NCBI RefSeq assembly: GCF_020042665.1
Contig: NZ_CP083376.1
Coordinates: 1,896,001-1,960,000, forward strand
Direction: 5' to 3'
Source: Pseudoxanthomonas sp. X-1
GTDB taxonomy: Bacteria; Pseudomonadota; Gammaproteobacteria; Xanthomonadales; Xanthomonadaceae
Length of the DNA stretch: 64,000 bases
Positions 12,696 through 22,157 of the stretch are shown here, one piece after another. The stretch's first letter is position 1. Every line of letters starts with the position of its first letter. Both the position numbers and the translations under genes were made by a program. Below the pieces are notes generated by a model. The model saw only the letters and a list, made by a program, of their open reading frames with translations, ran no database searches and had not been told where the DNA came from.

Positions 12696-13232
12696 TCAGC
12701 GCTGCGCCGCCAGCAGCACCAGCACTGCGCCGGTGCCGCCCTGCGCGGGCGGCGCGGAATGGAAGGCCAGCACGTCGCTGCGCTGGCGCAGCACGCGGTC
12801 CACCACGTTCTTCAGCACCGGGATCTCCGCGTCCGAGCCCAGGCCCTTGCCATGGATGATGCGCACGCAGGCGCTGCCGCTGCGCTGGGCGTTGCGCAGG
12901 AACAGCCGCAGCGCCGTCTCGGCCTGGCCCGCGGTGGCGCCGTGCAGGTCCAGCTCGTCCTGGACGGAGAACTGGCCGCGCTTGAGCCGGTTGAACACGG
13001 TCACCGGCAGCGCCTCGACGCGATGCGCCAGCACGTCGCCCGCGCCGATCGGCATGGCCTCCAGCGCCTGGCGGAATTCGCTCATCGCCGCGCGCTCGTC
13101 GGCCTGGGCCATGCGCGCGGCCGGGCGCGGACGCGGCCCGCGCGGGGGCGTCGGCGCGTCGTCCAGGCGCCGCACCGGGCCGATGGCCGCCCGGAACAGG
13201 TCGCTGTCGTCGTCGTCGCGCGCATCGCTCAT
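12696..13232 (-). CDS. Smr domain protein
   Basis: A 178-residue protein with a C-terminal Smr domain: [19 protein letters not shown] (residues about 90-108, with the LDLHG motif) and [11 protein letters not shown] (the HGxG motif), then a helix ending in [19 protein letters not shown]. Small MutS-related domains act as nicking endonucleases in some members and ribosome-collision nucleases in others. The N-terminal 60 residues are acidic and then Pro/Arg-rich. Start ATG at 13232 ([11 protein letters not shown]). It is divergent from surE and convergent with map. Confidence 0.9.
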   Translation of the reverse strand: MSDARDDDDSDLFRAAIGPVRRLDDAPTPPRGPRPRPAARMAQADERAAMSEFRQALEAMPIGAGDVLAHRVEALPVTVFNRLKRGQFSVQDELDLHGATAGQAETALRLFLRNAQRSGSACVRIIHGKGLGSDAEIPVLKNVVDRVLRQRSDVLAFHSAPPAQGGTGAVLVLLAAQR

Positions 13233-13292
13233 GCGGGCAAGGGTACGTGGCCGTGCGCGCGGCGCAAGGGCGAAGCCGTCGGATCGATCCGG

Positions 13293-13298
13293 TATCAT
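13293..13298 (+). promoter_or_regulatory. possible -10 box upstream of surE
   Basis: TATCAT, 25 nt before the surE ATG, in the gap that separates surE from the divergent Smr gene. The -35 box is not clear. Confidence 0.35.
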
Positions 13299-13323
13299 CC
13301 GATGCGTCTCAAGAAGGAAGCCC

Positions 13324-14103
13324 ATGCGCGTATTGGTCTCAAACGACGACGGTGTCGACGCCCCCGGAATCCGCATGCTGGCCGAGGGCCTGCGCGCCGC
13401 CGGCCATGAAGTCTGGGTGGTGGCGCCCGACCGCGACCGTTCCGGCGCCAGCAACTCGCTGACGCTGGACCTGCCCATCCGCGTGCGCCAGCTGGACGCG
13501 CGCACCTTCCGCGTCAACGGCACGCCCACCGACTGCGTGCACCTGGCGCTGACCGGCATGCTGGACTTCGATCCGGACATCGTCGTGTCGGGCATCAACA
13601 ACGCCGCCAACCTGGGCGACGACGTGATCTATTCGGGCACCGTCTCGGCGGCGATGGAAGGGCGCTTCCTCGGCCTGCCGGCGGTGGCCGTCTCGCTGGT
13701 CACCCAGGACCACCAGCCCCGCCATTTCGAGACCGCCGCGCGCGCCGCGGTGGACATCGTGGCGCGGCTGGCGGCCGATCCGCTGCCGGCCAACACCATC
13801 CTCAACGTCAACGTGCCGGACCTGCCGTGGGAGCGCATCCGCGGCTACGAGGTCACGCGCCTGGGCAACCGCCACCGCTCGGAGGCCTGCCTGCCGCAGA
13901 ACGACCCGCGCGGCGGCACGGTCTACTGGATCGGCCCGGCCGGCCCGGAACAGGACGCGGGCGTGGGCACCGACTTCCACGCCGTGCGCAGCGGCGCCAT
14001 TTCGATCACGCCGATCCACGTCGACCTGACCCGCTACCAGGCCCTGGAGACCGTCTCCGGCTGGGTCAGTGGGCTCAGCGCGGGCCTGGAGCCGGCGGCA
14101 TGA
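13324..14103 (+). CDS. surE: 5'/3'-nucleotidase SurE
   Basis: A stationary-phase survival phosphatase that acts on nucleoside monophosphates. The 259-residue protein begins [16 protein letters not shown] with the metal-site NDDG, then [50 protein letters not shown] (the third metal-binding Asn lies in the GIN motif) and ITPIHVDLT at the end. Standard length. The stop overlaps the pcm start (ATGA), the first of three tight junctions in surE-pcm-yqaA-nlpD. Confidence 0.96.
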   Translation: MRVLVSNDDGVDAPGIRMLAEGLRAAGHEVWVVAPDRDRSGASNSLTLDLPIRVRQLDARTFRVNGTPTDCVHLALTGMLDFDPDIVVSGINNAANLGDDVIYSGTVSAAMEGRFLGLPAVAVSLVTQDHQPRHFETAARAAVDIVARLAADPLPANTILNVNVPDLPWERIRGYEVTRLGNRHRSEACLPQNDPRGGTVYWIGPAGPEQDAGVGTDFHAVRSGAISITPIHVDLTRYQALETVSGWVSGLSAGLEPAA

Positions 14104-14786
14104 CCCCACGCCTGCGCGTGCCGGCGGCCGAGGCGGCCGGGTCCGGCATGACCTCCCAGCGCGTGCGCGACCGTCTGGTGCAGCGCCTGCGCGAGGGCGG
14201 CATCGTCGACGAGCGCGTGCTCAACGCGATCCGGACCGTGCCGCGTCACCTGTTCGTCGACGAGGCGCTGGCCACGCGCGCCTACGAGGACACCGCGCTG
14301 CCCATCGGCCACAGCCAGACCATCTCCCAGCCCTGGGTGGTGGCGCGCATGACCGAGCTGCTGCTGACCGGGCGCAGCCCGAAGACCACCGTGCTCGAAG
14401 TCGGCACCGGTTCGGGCTACCAGGCCGCGGTGCTCGCCGCGCTGGGGCTGGAGGTCTACACCGTCGAGCGCATCGGCGACCTGCTGCGCCTGGCGCGCAA
14501 GCGCCTGCGCCAGCTCGGCATGAACGTGCGCAGCAAGCACGACGACGGCCGCATCGGCTGGCCCGAACACGGTCCCTTCGATGCGATCATCGTCACCGCC
14601 GCCGGCCCGGCGCTGGTGGATGCGCTGATCGATCAGCTGGCGCCCGGCGGCGTGCTCGTCGCCCCGGTCGGCGCCAGCGCCTCGCAGTCGCTGGTGCAGG
14701 TCACCCGCGAGCTGGATGGCCAGCTGCAGCAGGCCACCCTGGCGCCGGTGACCTTCGTTCCCCTGCTGTCTGGAACCCTCGACTGA
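14100..14786 (+). CDS. pcm: protein-L-isoaspartate O-methyltransferase
   Basis: Repairs isoaspartyl damage in aged proteins using S-adenosylmethionine. In the 228-residue protein the motifs are [33 protein letters not shown] (substrate-site region), [18 protein letters not shown] (SAM motif I), [37 protein letters not shown] and a final [12 protein letters not shown] second in-frame Met (14148, [11 protein letters not shown]) matches shorter homologues, so the first 16 residues may not be translated. Coupled to surE by ATGA and to the next gene by TGATG. Confidence 0.95.
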   Translation: MTPRLRVPAAEAAGSGMTSQRVRDRLVQRLREGGIVDERVLNAIRTVPRHLFVDEALATRAYEDTALPIGHSQTISQPWVVARMTELLLTGRSPKTTVLEVGTGSGYQAAVLAALGLEVYTVERIGDLLRLARKRLRQLGMNVRSKHDDGRIGWPEHGPFDAIIVTAAGPALVDALIDQLAPGGVLVAPVGASASQSLVQVTRELDGQLQQATLAPVTFVPLLSGTLD

Positions 14787-15400
14787 TGCAGCTGTTCGGC
14801 CCGCTCTACGCCCGCGCCATCGCCTGGTCGCGGCACCGGCACGCGCCGCGGCTGCTGTTCGGCCTGAGCTTCGTCGAGGCGATCATCTTCCCGGTGCCGC
14901 CCGAAGTGATGCTGGCGCCGATGTCGCTGGCCCAGCCTCGGCGCGCGTTCTCCTTCGCCGGGATCAGCCTGGCCGGCTCGCTGCTGGGCGCGCTGGTGGG
15001 CTACGCGCTGGGGCATTTCGCCTATGCGGCGGTGCAGCCGCTGATCGATGCGCTGGGCTGGCGCGCGGCGGTCGATGGCCAGGTCGCGCAGCTGCGCGAG
15101 CTGGTGGCGCAGTCGCCGTGGCGCGCGTTCTGGCTGCTGGTGCTGGCCGGGTTCACGCCGATTCCGCTGAAGATATTTACGTGGGCCTCAGGCATCGTCG
15201 GAGTGCCGCTGCTACCGTTCATTGCCAGCATGGTGGTCGGACGCGGCAAGCGCGTGTTCCTCATCGCCCTGGCGCTGCGTCTGGGCGGGGCACGGGCCGA
15301 AGCGGCCCTGCGTCGCTGGATCGAACCGGTCGGCTGGATCGCCAGCGTGCTGCTGCTCGGTGTCTTGGCTTGGCTGGCGTGGAGGGCAAAGAACGGATGA
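14786..15400 (+). CDS. YqaA/DedA-like membrane protein (VTT domain)
   Basis: A 204-residue inner-membrane protein of the SNARE-associated/DedA-like family, related to YqaA. It contains FVEAIIFPVPPEVMLAPMSL (the pro-rich re-entrant motif), the helical hairpins around residues 50-85, FWLLVLAGFTPIPLKIFTWASGIVG with the FTPIP motif, and a last helix WIASVLLLGVLAWLAW. DedA-type proteins affect lipid flipping and membrane energetics; the specific role of this one is not known. Its start shares bases with the pcm stop and its stop overlaps the nlpD-like ATG, so it belongs to the surE operon. Confidence 0.85.
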   Translation: MQLFGPLYARAIAWSRHRHAPRLLFGLSFVEAIIFPVPPEVMLAPMSLAQPRRAFSFAGISLAGSLLGALVGYALGHFAYAAVQPLIDALGWRAAVDGQVAQLRELVAQSPWRAFWLLVLAGFTPIPLKIFTWASGIVGVPLLPFIASMVVGRGKRVFLIALALRLGGARAEAALRRWIEPVGWIASVLLLGVLAWLAWRAKNG

Positions 15401-16206
15401 GATTTGGCATGGACATGGGGCTCGCCCTGACACGACGCCTGGCGCCCCCGGCGCTGCTGATCGGTACCGCGCTGGCGCTGGCCGCCTGCAGCAGCACCGT
15501 CACCCGCGCCTCCGGCCCGGCCTCGCGTGGCGGTGGCAGCAGCGCCGGCGCGCCGCGCGCGGTGGTGTCCAAGCCCCAGTACGGCAAGAGCGTCACCGTG
15601 CAGCGCGGCCAGACGCTGTACCGCATCGCGACCGACAACGGCATCGCGCCGGCCGATCTGGCTGCGTGGAATGGCCTGTCCGCGCCTTACACCATCTACC
15701 CGGGCCAGTCGCTGCGGCTGTTCCCGTCCAATGGGGCGCGTCCGGCCACCACCGTGGCCACCGGGCGTCCCGCCACGTCCGCGCCCGCCGGTGCCACGCC
15801 GACGCCAGTCGCCGCGCCGCCGCCGGTCAAGAGCGACATCGCCTGGCGCTGGCCGGCCGACGGCCAGATCGTCGGGCGCTTCGTGCCCGGCGATGCCTCC
15901 AACCAGGGCGTGGACATCGCCGGCAACGCGGGCGATGCGGTGCGGGCCACCGCCGATGGCGTGGTGGTGTACTCCGGCGCCGGCCTGGTCGGCTATGGCG
16001 AGCTGATCATCGTCAAGCACTCCGAGGCGTGGCTGTCGGCCTACGGCCACAACCGCAAGCGCCTGGTCAACGAGGGTCAGCGGGTGAAGTCCGGCCAGCA
16101 GATCGCCGAAATGGGCCGCAGCGGCGCCTCGCGCGACATGCTGCACTTCGAGATCCGCTACAACGGCAAGCCGGTCGACCCGTTGGGTTATCTGCCGCCC
16201 AAGTAA
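15397..16206 (+). CDS. nlpD: NlpD-like lipoprotein with LysM and M23 peptidase domains
   Basis: An envelope protein that helps activate amidases at the septum. The lipobox LALAAC gives a lipidated Cys near residue 32. Then come a LysM domain (VTVQRGQTLYRIATDNGIAPADLAAWNGL, about residues 65-95), a Pro/Thr/Ala linker and a C-terminal M23 domain (about 150-265). The M23 domain has GVDIAGNAGDAVRATADGVVVYSG, LSAYGHNRK and MLHFEIRYNGKPVDPLGYLP. The leading active-site H of HxGxD is replaced (NQGVDIAG), as in degenerate NlpD-type domains, so it is likely non-catalytic. In-frame Met codons at 15397, 15409 and 15415 are possible starts. No rpoS follows. Confidence 0.9.
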   Translation: MRFGMDMGLALTRRLAPPALLIGTALALAACSSTVTRASGPASRGGGSSAGAPRAVVSKPQYGKSVTVQRGQTLYRIATDNGIAPADLAAWNGLSAPYTIYPGQSLRLFPSNGARPATTVATGRPATSAPAGATPTPVAAPPPVKSDIAWRWPADGQIVGRFVPGDASNQGVDIAGNAGDAVRATADGVVVYSGAGLVGYGELIIVKHSEAWLSAYGHNRKRLVNEGQRVKSGQQIAEMGRSGASRDMLHFEIRYNGKPVDPLGYLPPK

Positions 16207-16266
16207 CTGCGCGGTGCCGTATCGGGGCGGTGCCTTAAGGCGCTCGCTCCCTGCTGCGTGCTTACC

Positions 16267-16365
16267 GTGGGAGCCGCCATGGCGGCGATGAGGCTCTACC
16301 GGCAATGCCTGAGCAGCGATGAGGCTTTGCGGGGCAAGCGCCATCGCCGCCATGGCGGCTCCCAC
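16267..16365. repeat. REP-like inverted repeat (GTGGGAGC family), copy 1
   Basis: Left arm GTGGGAGCCGCCATGGCGGC (16267-16286) and its reverse complement (16346-16365) enclose about 60 nt, and each arm is itself palindromic. A second copy is at 57758-57825. It lies in the 436-bp gap between the nlpD-like gene and the Mth938-like gene; apart from this repeat and the terminator at 16594 I see no gene in that gap. Confidence 0.8.
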
Positions 16366-16593
16366 CCAGCATGAGGCGGAGTCTCAGTCCTGTCCGGTCA
16401 ACGCTGAGGCAGGGAGGGCTGGTGAGCCTGGAAAAAGCGCCCGGCTGGTCGAAGCCAGCGGTCGAAGCGCGTTTATCGGCTTGTACGGATGATCGTCTCG
16501 TCCAGGGAGCGCACCTGTCACCGCCAGAAGTCGACGATCAGCGCGCCACGCCGTGAGCCGGTCCATGCCGCCGTACTCCGGCAAATGAGCAAC

Positions 16594-16619
16594 AAAAAGG
16601 CCAGCATTGCCGGCCTTTT
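16594..16619 (-). terminator. intrinsic terminator of the Mth938-like gene
   Basis: On the minus strand AAAAGGCCGGC pairs with GCTGGCCTTTT (11 bp with one G-U) around a 3-nt loop and continues into a run of U. It lies 24 nt past the stop of the Mth938-like gene. Confidence 0.8.
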
Positions 16620-16642
16620 CAGTGTCCGCGCCGGGGCGCGCC

Positions 16643-17017
16643 TCAACCACCGAGGATGAACCCCGCCGCCACGCGCCGGCCTTCGCCGGCCAGGATGTGG
16701 TAGGTGCGCGCCGCGGCGGCGTTGGCCATGACTTCCAGGCCGATGCCGCGGGTCAGGCAGGCGGCCATGACCTCGGCCGAGGGGAAGACCTGCCGGCTGC
16801 CGGTGCCCAGCAGCACGATCTCCGGGTTCAGCGCCAGCAGCGGCTGCAGCGCGGCCACATCCAGCGTATTGGCATCGGCGACCGGCCAGTCGGCCTGCAG
16901 CGTGTCCGGGGTGAGGATGAAACTGGCCCGCAGCACCTGGTCGTTGACCGTGGCGCTGGCGCCGTCCGCGGCGCGCAGGCTGTAGGCGTAGTCGGGACGT
17001 TCGTGGCTGAGTTGCAT
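16643..17017 (-). CDS. Mth938-like domain (DUF498) protein
   Basis: A 124-residue cytoplasmic protein of the Mth938/NDUFAF3 (DUF498) family. It has [20 protein letters not shown], the core [59 protein letters not shown] and a short N-terminal strand pair. Eukaryotic relatives assist respiratory complex I assembly; the bacterial role is unknown. Start ATG at 17017. It is followed by its own terminator and preceded, on the same strand, by yhbY 61 nt away. Confidence 0.85.
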   Translation of the reverse strand: MQLSHERPDYAYSLRAADGASATVNDQVLRASFILTPDTLQADWPVADANTLDVAALQPLLALNPEIVLLGTGSRQVFPSAEVMAACLTRGIGLEVMANAAAARTYHILAGEGRRVAAGFILGG

Positions 17018-17078
17018 GGCGGCTCCCGTCTGGGCTGGGCGCGGGACCGGCAGGGGCACCGCGCGCCGAAAGGCGTGT

Positions 17079-17384
17079 TCAGGCCCGCGGCAGGACGATC
17101 GTGCGCTTGTCGCGGCTGGGACGGTACAGCACGGCGACATGGCCGATGCGCTGGACCAGGGCGGCGCCGGTGCGCTGGACGACGCTGTCGATCATCGCGT
17201 CGCGCACCTCGCGGTCCGTGGTGGCGATCTTCACCTTGATCAGCTCGTGGCGTTCGAGCACCTCGTCCAGCTCGGCGTAGAACGCCTCGGTCAGCCCCTT
17301 CCCGCCGGTCTGCAGCAAGGCCTTCAGCCCATGCGCCTGCCCGCGCAGGAAACGGTTCTGGGCGGCGGTCAGGACAACGGACAT
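17079..17384 (-). CDS. yhbY: YhbY family RNA-binding protein (CRM domain)
   Basis: A 101-residue protein made of one CRM domain. It begins [49 protein letters not shown], has the conserved GxxG-type loop (TGGKGLT), and ends with [18 protein letters not shown]. It associates with pre-50S ribosomal particles in E. coli. The start at 17384 gives the family N-terminus. Divergent from rlmE, the usual arrangement (yhbY with rlmE-ftsH), across 102 bp. Confidence 0.93.
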   Translation of the reverse strand: MSVVLTAAQNRFLRGQAHGLKALLQTGGKGLTEAFYAELDEVLERHELIKVKIATTDREVRDAMIDSVVQRTGAALVQRIGHVAVLYRPSRDKRTIVLPRA

Positions 17385-17419
17385 GCAAGGCACTTGGGGG
17401 TGGTGGAGGGCGATCAGCG

Positions 17420-17425
17420 TATCAT
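17420..17425 (+). promoter_or_regulatory. possible -10 box upstream of rlmE
   Basis: TATCAT, 62 nt before the rlmE ATG, in the 102-bp yhbY/rlmE divergent gap. Without a clear -35 box the call is weak. Confidence 0.3.
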
Positions 17426-17486
17426 GGCCCCCTGTTTTCCATCCCGAGCACGCGGGCGAACGCGCGTCGCGCTTAACCCCGGTCCC

Positions 17487-18119
17487 ATGGCCAAACGCAG
17501 TCAAAGCAGCCAGCGCTGGCTCAAGGAACACTTCTCCGACCCCTACGTCAAAAAGGCGCAGGCCGAGGGGCTGCGTTCACGCGCGGCCTACAAGCTGGAG
17601 GAGCTGATCGAACGCGACCGGCTGCTCAAGCCGGGCATGACCGTGGTCGACCTGGGCGCCGCGCCCGGCGGCTGGTCGCAGTACGTGCGCCAGGCCATGG
17701 GCGACAACGGCCGGGTGGTCGCCATGGACATCCTGGACATGCCCTCGCTGGCAGGGGTCGAGTTCCTTCACGGGGACTTCAGGGAGCAGGCCGTGTTATC
17801 CCAGCTAGAAGCCATGCTGGGCGGGGCGCAGGTGGACCTTGTGCTTTCCGACATGGCCCCCAATAAGAGCGGTGTGGATGCGGTGGACCAGCCGCGGGCG
17901 ATGCATCTGGCGGAACTGGCGATGGATTTCGCCGACCACCATCTGCGCACCGGCGGGGCGTTCCTGATCAAGCTGTTCCAGGGCGTGGGTTTCGACGATT
18001 ACATCCGCGACCTGCGCAAGCGCTATGACAAGGTCGTCATCCGCAAGCCGGACGCCTCGCGCAAGCGGTCGCCGGAAGTGTATGCACTGGGGCAGGGCAA
18101 GCGTGCCCAGCCCAAGTGA
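17487..18119 (+). CDS. rlmE: 23S rRNA (uridine-2'-O)-methyltransferase
   Basis: Methylates U2552 in the 23S rRNA A-loop late in 50S assembly (also called FtsJ/RrmJ). The 210 residues include [21 protein letters not shown] with the catalytic Lys of SRAAYKL, the SAM site [14 protein letters not shown], the catalytic Asp in LSDMAPN, and [14 protein letters not shown] followed by [13 protein letters not shown], covering the K-D-K-E tetrad. Upstream of ftsH by 66 nt, the conserved rlmE-ftsH pair. Confidence 0.96.
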   Translation: MAKRSQSSQRWLKEHFSDPYVKKAQAEGLRSRAAYKLEELIERDRLLKPGMTVVDLGAAPGGWSQYVRQAMGDNGRVVAMDILDMPSLAGVEFLHGDFREQAVLSQLEAMLGGAQVDLVLSDMAPNKSGVDAVDQPRAMHLAELAMDFADHHLRTGGAFLIKLFQGVGFDDYIRDLRKRYDKVVIRKPDASRKRSPEVYALGQGKRAQPK

Positions 18120-18185
18120 ACCGGACAAGCGGGCCGGTCGGACAATTTCGCTTTAACGTGTAGTGCCAGAGGACCACCCAGGGCC

Positions 18186-20126
<1,941 letters not shown>

Positions 20127-20147
20127 AGTCCGGCGCAGGCGCCAGCG

Positions 20148-20174
20148 AAAGGCCGGGAGCAGTCCCGGCCTTTT
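20148..20174 (+). terminator. intrinsic terminator after ftsH
   Basis: A perfect 11-bp stem AAAGGCCGGGA/TCCCGGCCTTT with loop GCAG, then T. It lies 21 nt past the ftsH stop. Confidence 0.85.
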
Positions 20175-20208
20175 GCTTTGCTCCAAACCGATCCCTCACG
20201 AGGTATGC

Positions 20209-20394
20209 GTGCGTTCGATCTTCGATAGCAGTGGATGGAGCCTGGGCGTGGGCATCGCCCTGGGCGTGGCCCTGGGCGCGGCCTTCGGGCTGGCCATGCA
20301 CGACATCGGCGTGGGCCTGGCGGTCGGCGCCGGGCTGGGTGCGGTGCTGGGCGTGTTCATGAGCAGCCAGAAGAAGAAGCGTCGCGGCGGCTGA
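20209..20394 (+). CDS. small glycine-zipper membrane protein
   Basis: A 61-residue protein of unknown function with a GTG start at 20209, 6 nt behind an AGG ribosome site. After RSIFDSSGW comes a long stretch of small residues in a GxxxG-like glycine zipper (LGVGIALGVALGAAFGLAMHDIGVGLAVGAGLGAVLGVF), probably two packed membrane helices separated by MHDI. It ends in a basic tail SSQKKKRRGG that should stay in the cytoplasm. Short but well framed between the ftsH terminator and the folP promoter. Confidence 0.6.
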   Translation: MRSIFDSSGWSLGVGIALGVALGAAFGLAMHDIGVGLAVGAGLGAVLGVFMSSQKKKRRGG

Positions 20395-20398
20395 CGCG

Positions 20399-20404
20399 TA
20401 TCAT
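20399..20404 (+). promoter_or_regulatory. possible -10 box upstream of folP
   Basis: TATCAT, 32 nt before the folP ATG and just past the glycine-zipper gene. A -35 box is not evident. Confidence 0.3.
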
Positions 20405-20436
20405 GCGCGCTCGCCCAGACGCGCCGGAGCGCGCCC

Positions 20437-21336
20437 ATGTTCGACACCTCGCCTCAGCTGGACTGCAACGGCCGCGTGCTGCGCCTGGACCGGCCGCGGG
20501 TGATGGGGATCGTTAACGTCACGCCGGACTCGTTCTCCGACGGCGGCGCGCACGACACGCTGGAGGCGGCGGTGGCCCACGGGCTGAAGCTGGCCGAGGA
20601 GGGCGCGGACATCCTTGACGTCGGCGGCGAATCCACGCGCCCTGGCGCGCAGGCCGTGCCGGTGGAGGAGGAGCTGCGCCGCGTGGTGCCGGTGATCGAG
20701 GCGCTGAGTCAGCGCACCACGCTGCCGATCAGCATCGACACCTTCAAGCCCGAGGTCATGCACGCGGCGGTGGCCGCGGGCGCGGGAATGATCAACGACA
20801 TCCGTGCGCTGCGGGCCGAGGGCGCGCTTGAGGCCGCCGCGCAGCTGCGCGTGCCGGTCGTGCTGATGCACATGCTGGGCGAGCCGCAGTCGATGCAGGA
20901 GGCGCCGGAGTACGACGATGTGGTCGGGCAGGTGCATCGCTTCCTGGCCGAGCGCATCTTCGCCGCCGAGATGAGCGGCATCGACCGGCGCCAGCTGATC
21001 GTCGATCCCGGTTTCGGCTTCGGCAAGGCCACCGCGCACAACCTCGCGCTGCTGGCGCAGCTGCAGCGCTTCACCGAACTGGGCGTGCCGGTGCTAGCCG
21101 GGATGTCGCGCAAGCGCAGCATCGGCGAGCTGACCGGGCGCGAGGCGCCGGCGCAGCGCGCGGCGGGCTCGGTGGCCGCGCACCTGATCGCGGTGCAGCG
21201 TGGCGCGATGCTGGTGCGCGTGCACGACGTGGCCGCCACGGTGGATGCGCTCAAGGTGTGGGCAGCGGTCGATGCGGTGCCCGCGGTGCGTCAGGATGCG
21301 CCGAAGAAGCCTGAGATTCGCTGGCCCGAGGATTGA
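20437..21336 (+). CDS. folP: dihydropteroate synthase
   Basis: Joins p-aminobenzoate to dihydropterin pyrophosphate in folate synthesis, the sulfonamide target. The 299-residue barrel carries MGIVNVTPDSFSDGG, ILDVGGESTRPGA, ISIDTFKPEVMHAAVAAGAGMINDI, VVLMHMLGEPQSMQ, LIVDPGFGFGKA and VPVLAGMSRKRSIGELTG. It ends in a short extra Pro/Lys-containing tail after the barrel. ftsH-folP adjacency is conserved in gammaproteobacteria. Confidence 0.96.
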   Translation: MFDTSPQLDCNGRVLRLDRPRVMGIVNVTPDSFSDGGAHDTLEAAVAHGLKLAEEGADILDVGGESTRPGAQAVPVEEELRRVVPVIEALSQRTTLPISIDTFKPEVMHAAVAAGAGMINDIRALRAEGALEAAAQLRVPVVLMHMLGEPQSMQEAPEYDDVVGQVHRFLAERIFAAEMSGIDRRQLIVDPGFGFGKATAHNLALLAQLQRFTELGVPVLAGMSRKRSIGELTGREAPAQRAAGSVAAHLIAVQRGAMLVRVHDVAATVDALKVWAAVDAVPAVRQDAPKKPEIRWPED

Positions 21337-21409
21337 GTGATCAAGGCGGGCGAGGGGAGTTTGGTTTCCAGGGAAGCGGTGACCGGCCTCGTGCGTCGCG
21401 CTTGAAAGT

Positions 21410-21441
21410 CGCTGGGTTCCCGCTTTCGCGGGAGCGACGAT
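21410..21441. repeat. REP-like palindrome (CCCGC/GCGGG family), copy 2
   Basis: GGGTTCCCGC and GCGGGAGCGAC arms around TTTC. One of three copies in the 253-bp folP-gntK gap, which otherwise holds no gene. Confidence 0.7.
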
Positions 21442-21480
21442 AGGAAGATTCGCGCGCAGGTTCGCGGTGAACCTAACAGT

Positions 21481-21510
21481 CGTCATCCCCGCCAACGCGG
21501 GGATTCAGGG
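21481..21510. repeat. REP-like palindrome (CCCGC/GCGGG family), copy 3
   Basis: CGTCATCCCCGC and GCGGGGATTCA arms around CAAC. It stands in the orientation opposite to copies 2 and 4 on either side, the alternating layout seen in bacterial REP clusters. Confidence 0.75.
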
Positions 21511-21537
21511 GCTTTCGGACAGCTCCCGCAACGCCCA

Positions 21538-21566
21538 TGGGTTCCCGCTTCCGCGGGAATGAAGAT
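21538..21566. repeat. REP-like palindrome (CCCGC/GCGGG family), copy 4
   Basis: TGGGTTCCCGC and GCGGGAATGA arms around TTCC, 24 bp before the stop end of gntK. It closes the cluster of three. Confidence 0.7.
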
Positions 21567-21589
21567 AGGGAAGGGATGGGCCTCGCCGG

Positions 21590-22102
21590 TCAGTCCAATG
21601 CTTTCAGCTTGGCAAGCGCGTCGTCCACGGTGTGCGCGACCACCGCATCCGGCACCACGCGCACCGCGCGCTCGTCCGCGGCGGGCGGTTCGAGCATGTC
21701 GAGCTGGCTGCCGAGCAGGCTGGCGGGCATGAAGTGGCCGGGACGCTGGGCGATGCGCTGGTCGAGCTGCTGGCGCGCCACGTCCAGCCAGACGAACACG
21801 GCCTGCGCATCGCCATCGCGCAGCACGTCGCGATAGGCACGCTTGAGGGCCGAGCAGGCCACCACCACGCCCGCACCTTGCGCCCGCTGCTCGGCGATCC
21901 AGGCGGCGACACTGCGCAGCCAGGGCGCGCGGTCGGCATCGGTGAGCGCGATGCCCTGGCGCATCTTGTCGATGTTGGCCTGCGGGTGCAGGTCGTCTGC
22001 ATCGAGCACGCGGTAGTCCAGCGCCAGGCCGAGCAGCCTGGACACGGTGGTCTTGCCGGAGGCGGACACGCCCATCACCACGAGCGTCTTGGGAACGGGC
22101 AT
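21590..22102 (-). CDS. gntK: gluconokinase
   Basis: Phosphorylates gluconate to 6-phosphogluconate, feeding the pentose-phosphate and Entner-Doudoroff routes. A 170-residue P-loop kinase: VVMGVSASGKTTVSRLL (Walker A near residue 15), DADDLHPQANIDKMRQGIALTDADRAPWL, ACSALKRAYRDVLR, VFVWLDV and RPGHFMPASLLGSQLDMLEPP. Third gene of the minus-strand run GH15 enzyme-zwf-gntK, 55 nt behind zwf, so it shares a substrate pathway with zwf. Confidence 0.95.
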   Translation of the reverse strand: MPVPKTLVVMGVSASGKTTVSRLLGLALDYRVLDADDLHPQANIDKMRQGIALTDADRAPWLRSVAAWIAEQRAQGAGVVVACSALKRAYRDVLRDGDAQAVFVWLDVARQQLDQRIAQRPGHFMPASLLGSQLDMLEPPAADERAVRVVPDAVVAHTVDDALAKLKALD

Positions 22103-22157
22103 GCCGGTGCGAGTCCTGGGAGAGATCGATTACCTGGCGTGGGCGATCGTACCAACG

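Noticed and set aside
16371..16556. A possible short protein of 61 codons in the gap between nlpD and the Mth938-like gene.
   Set aside because: No ribosome site, no similarity, and it starts inside the REP-like repeat region.
16207..16642. Looked for rpoS behind nlpD, its usual partner in enterobacteria.
   Set aside because: No sigma factor is encoded here; the gap holds only a repeat and a terminator. This fits xanthomonads, which lack rpoS at this place.
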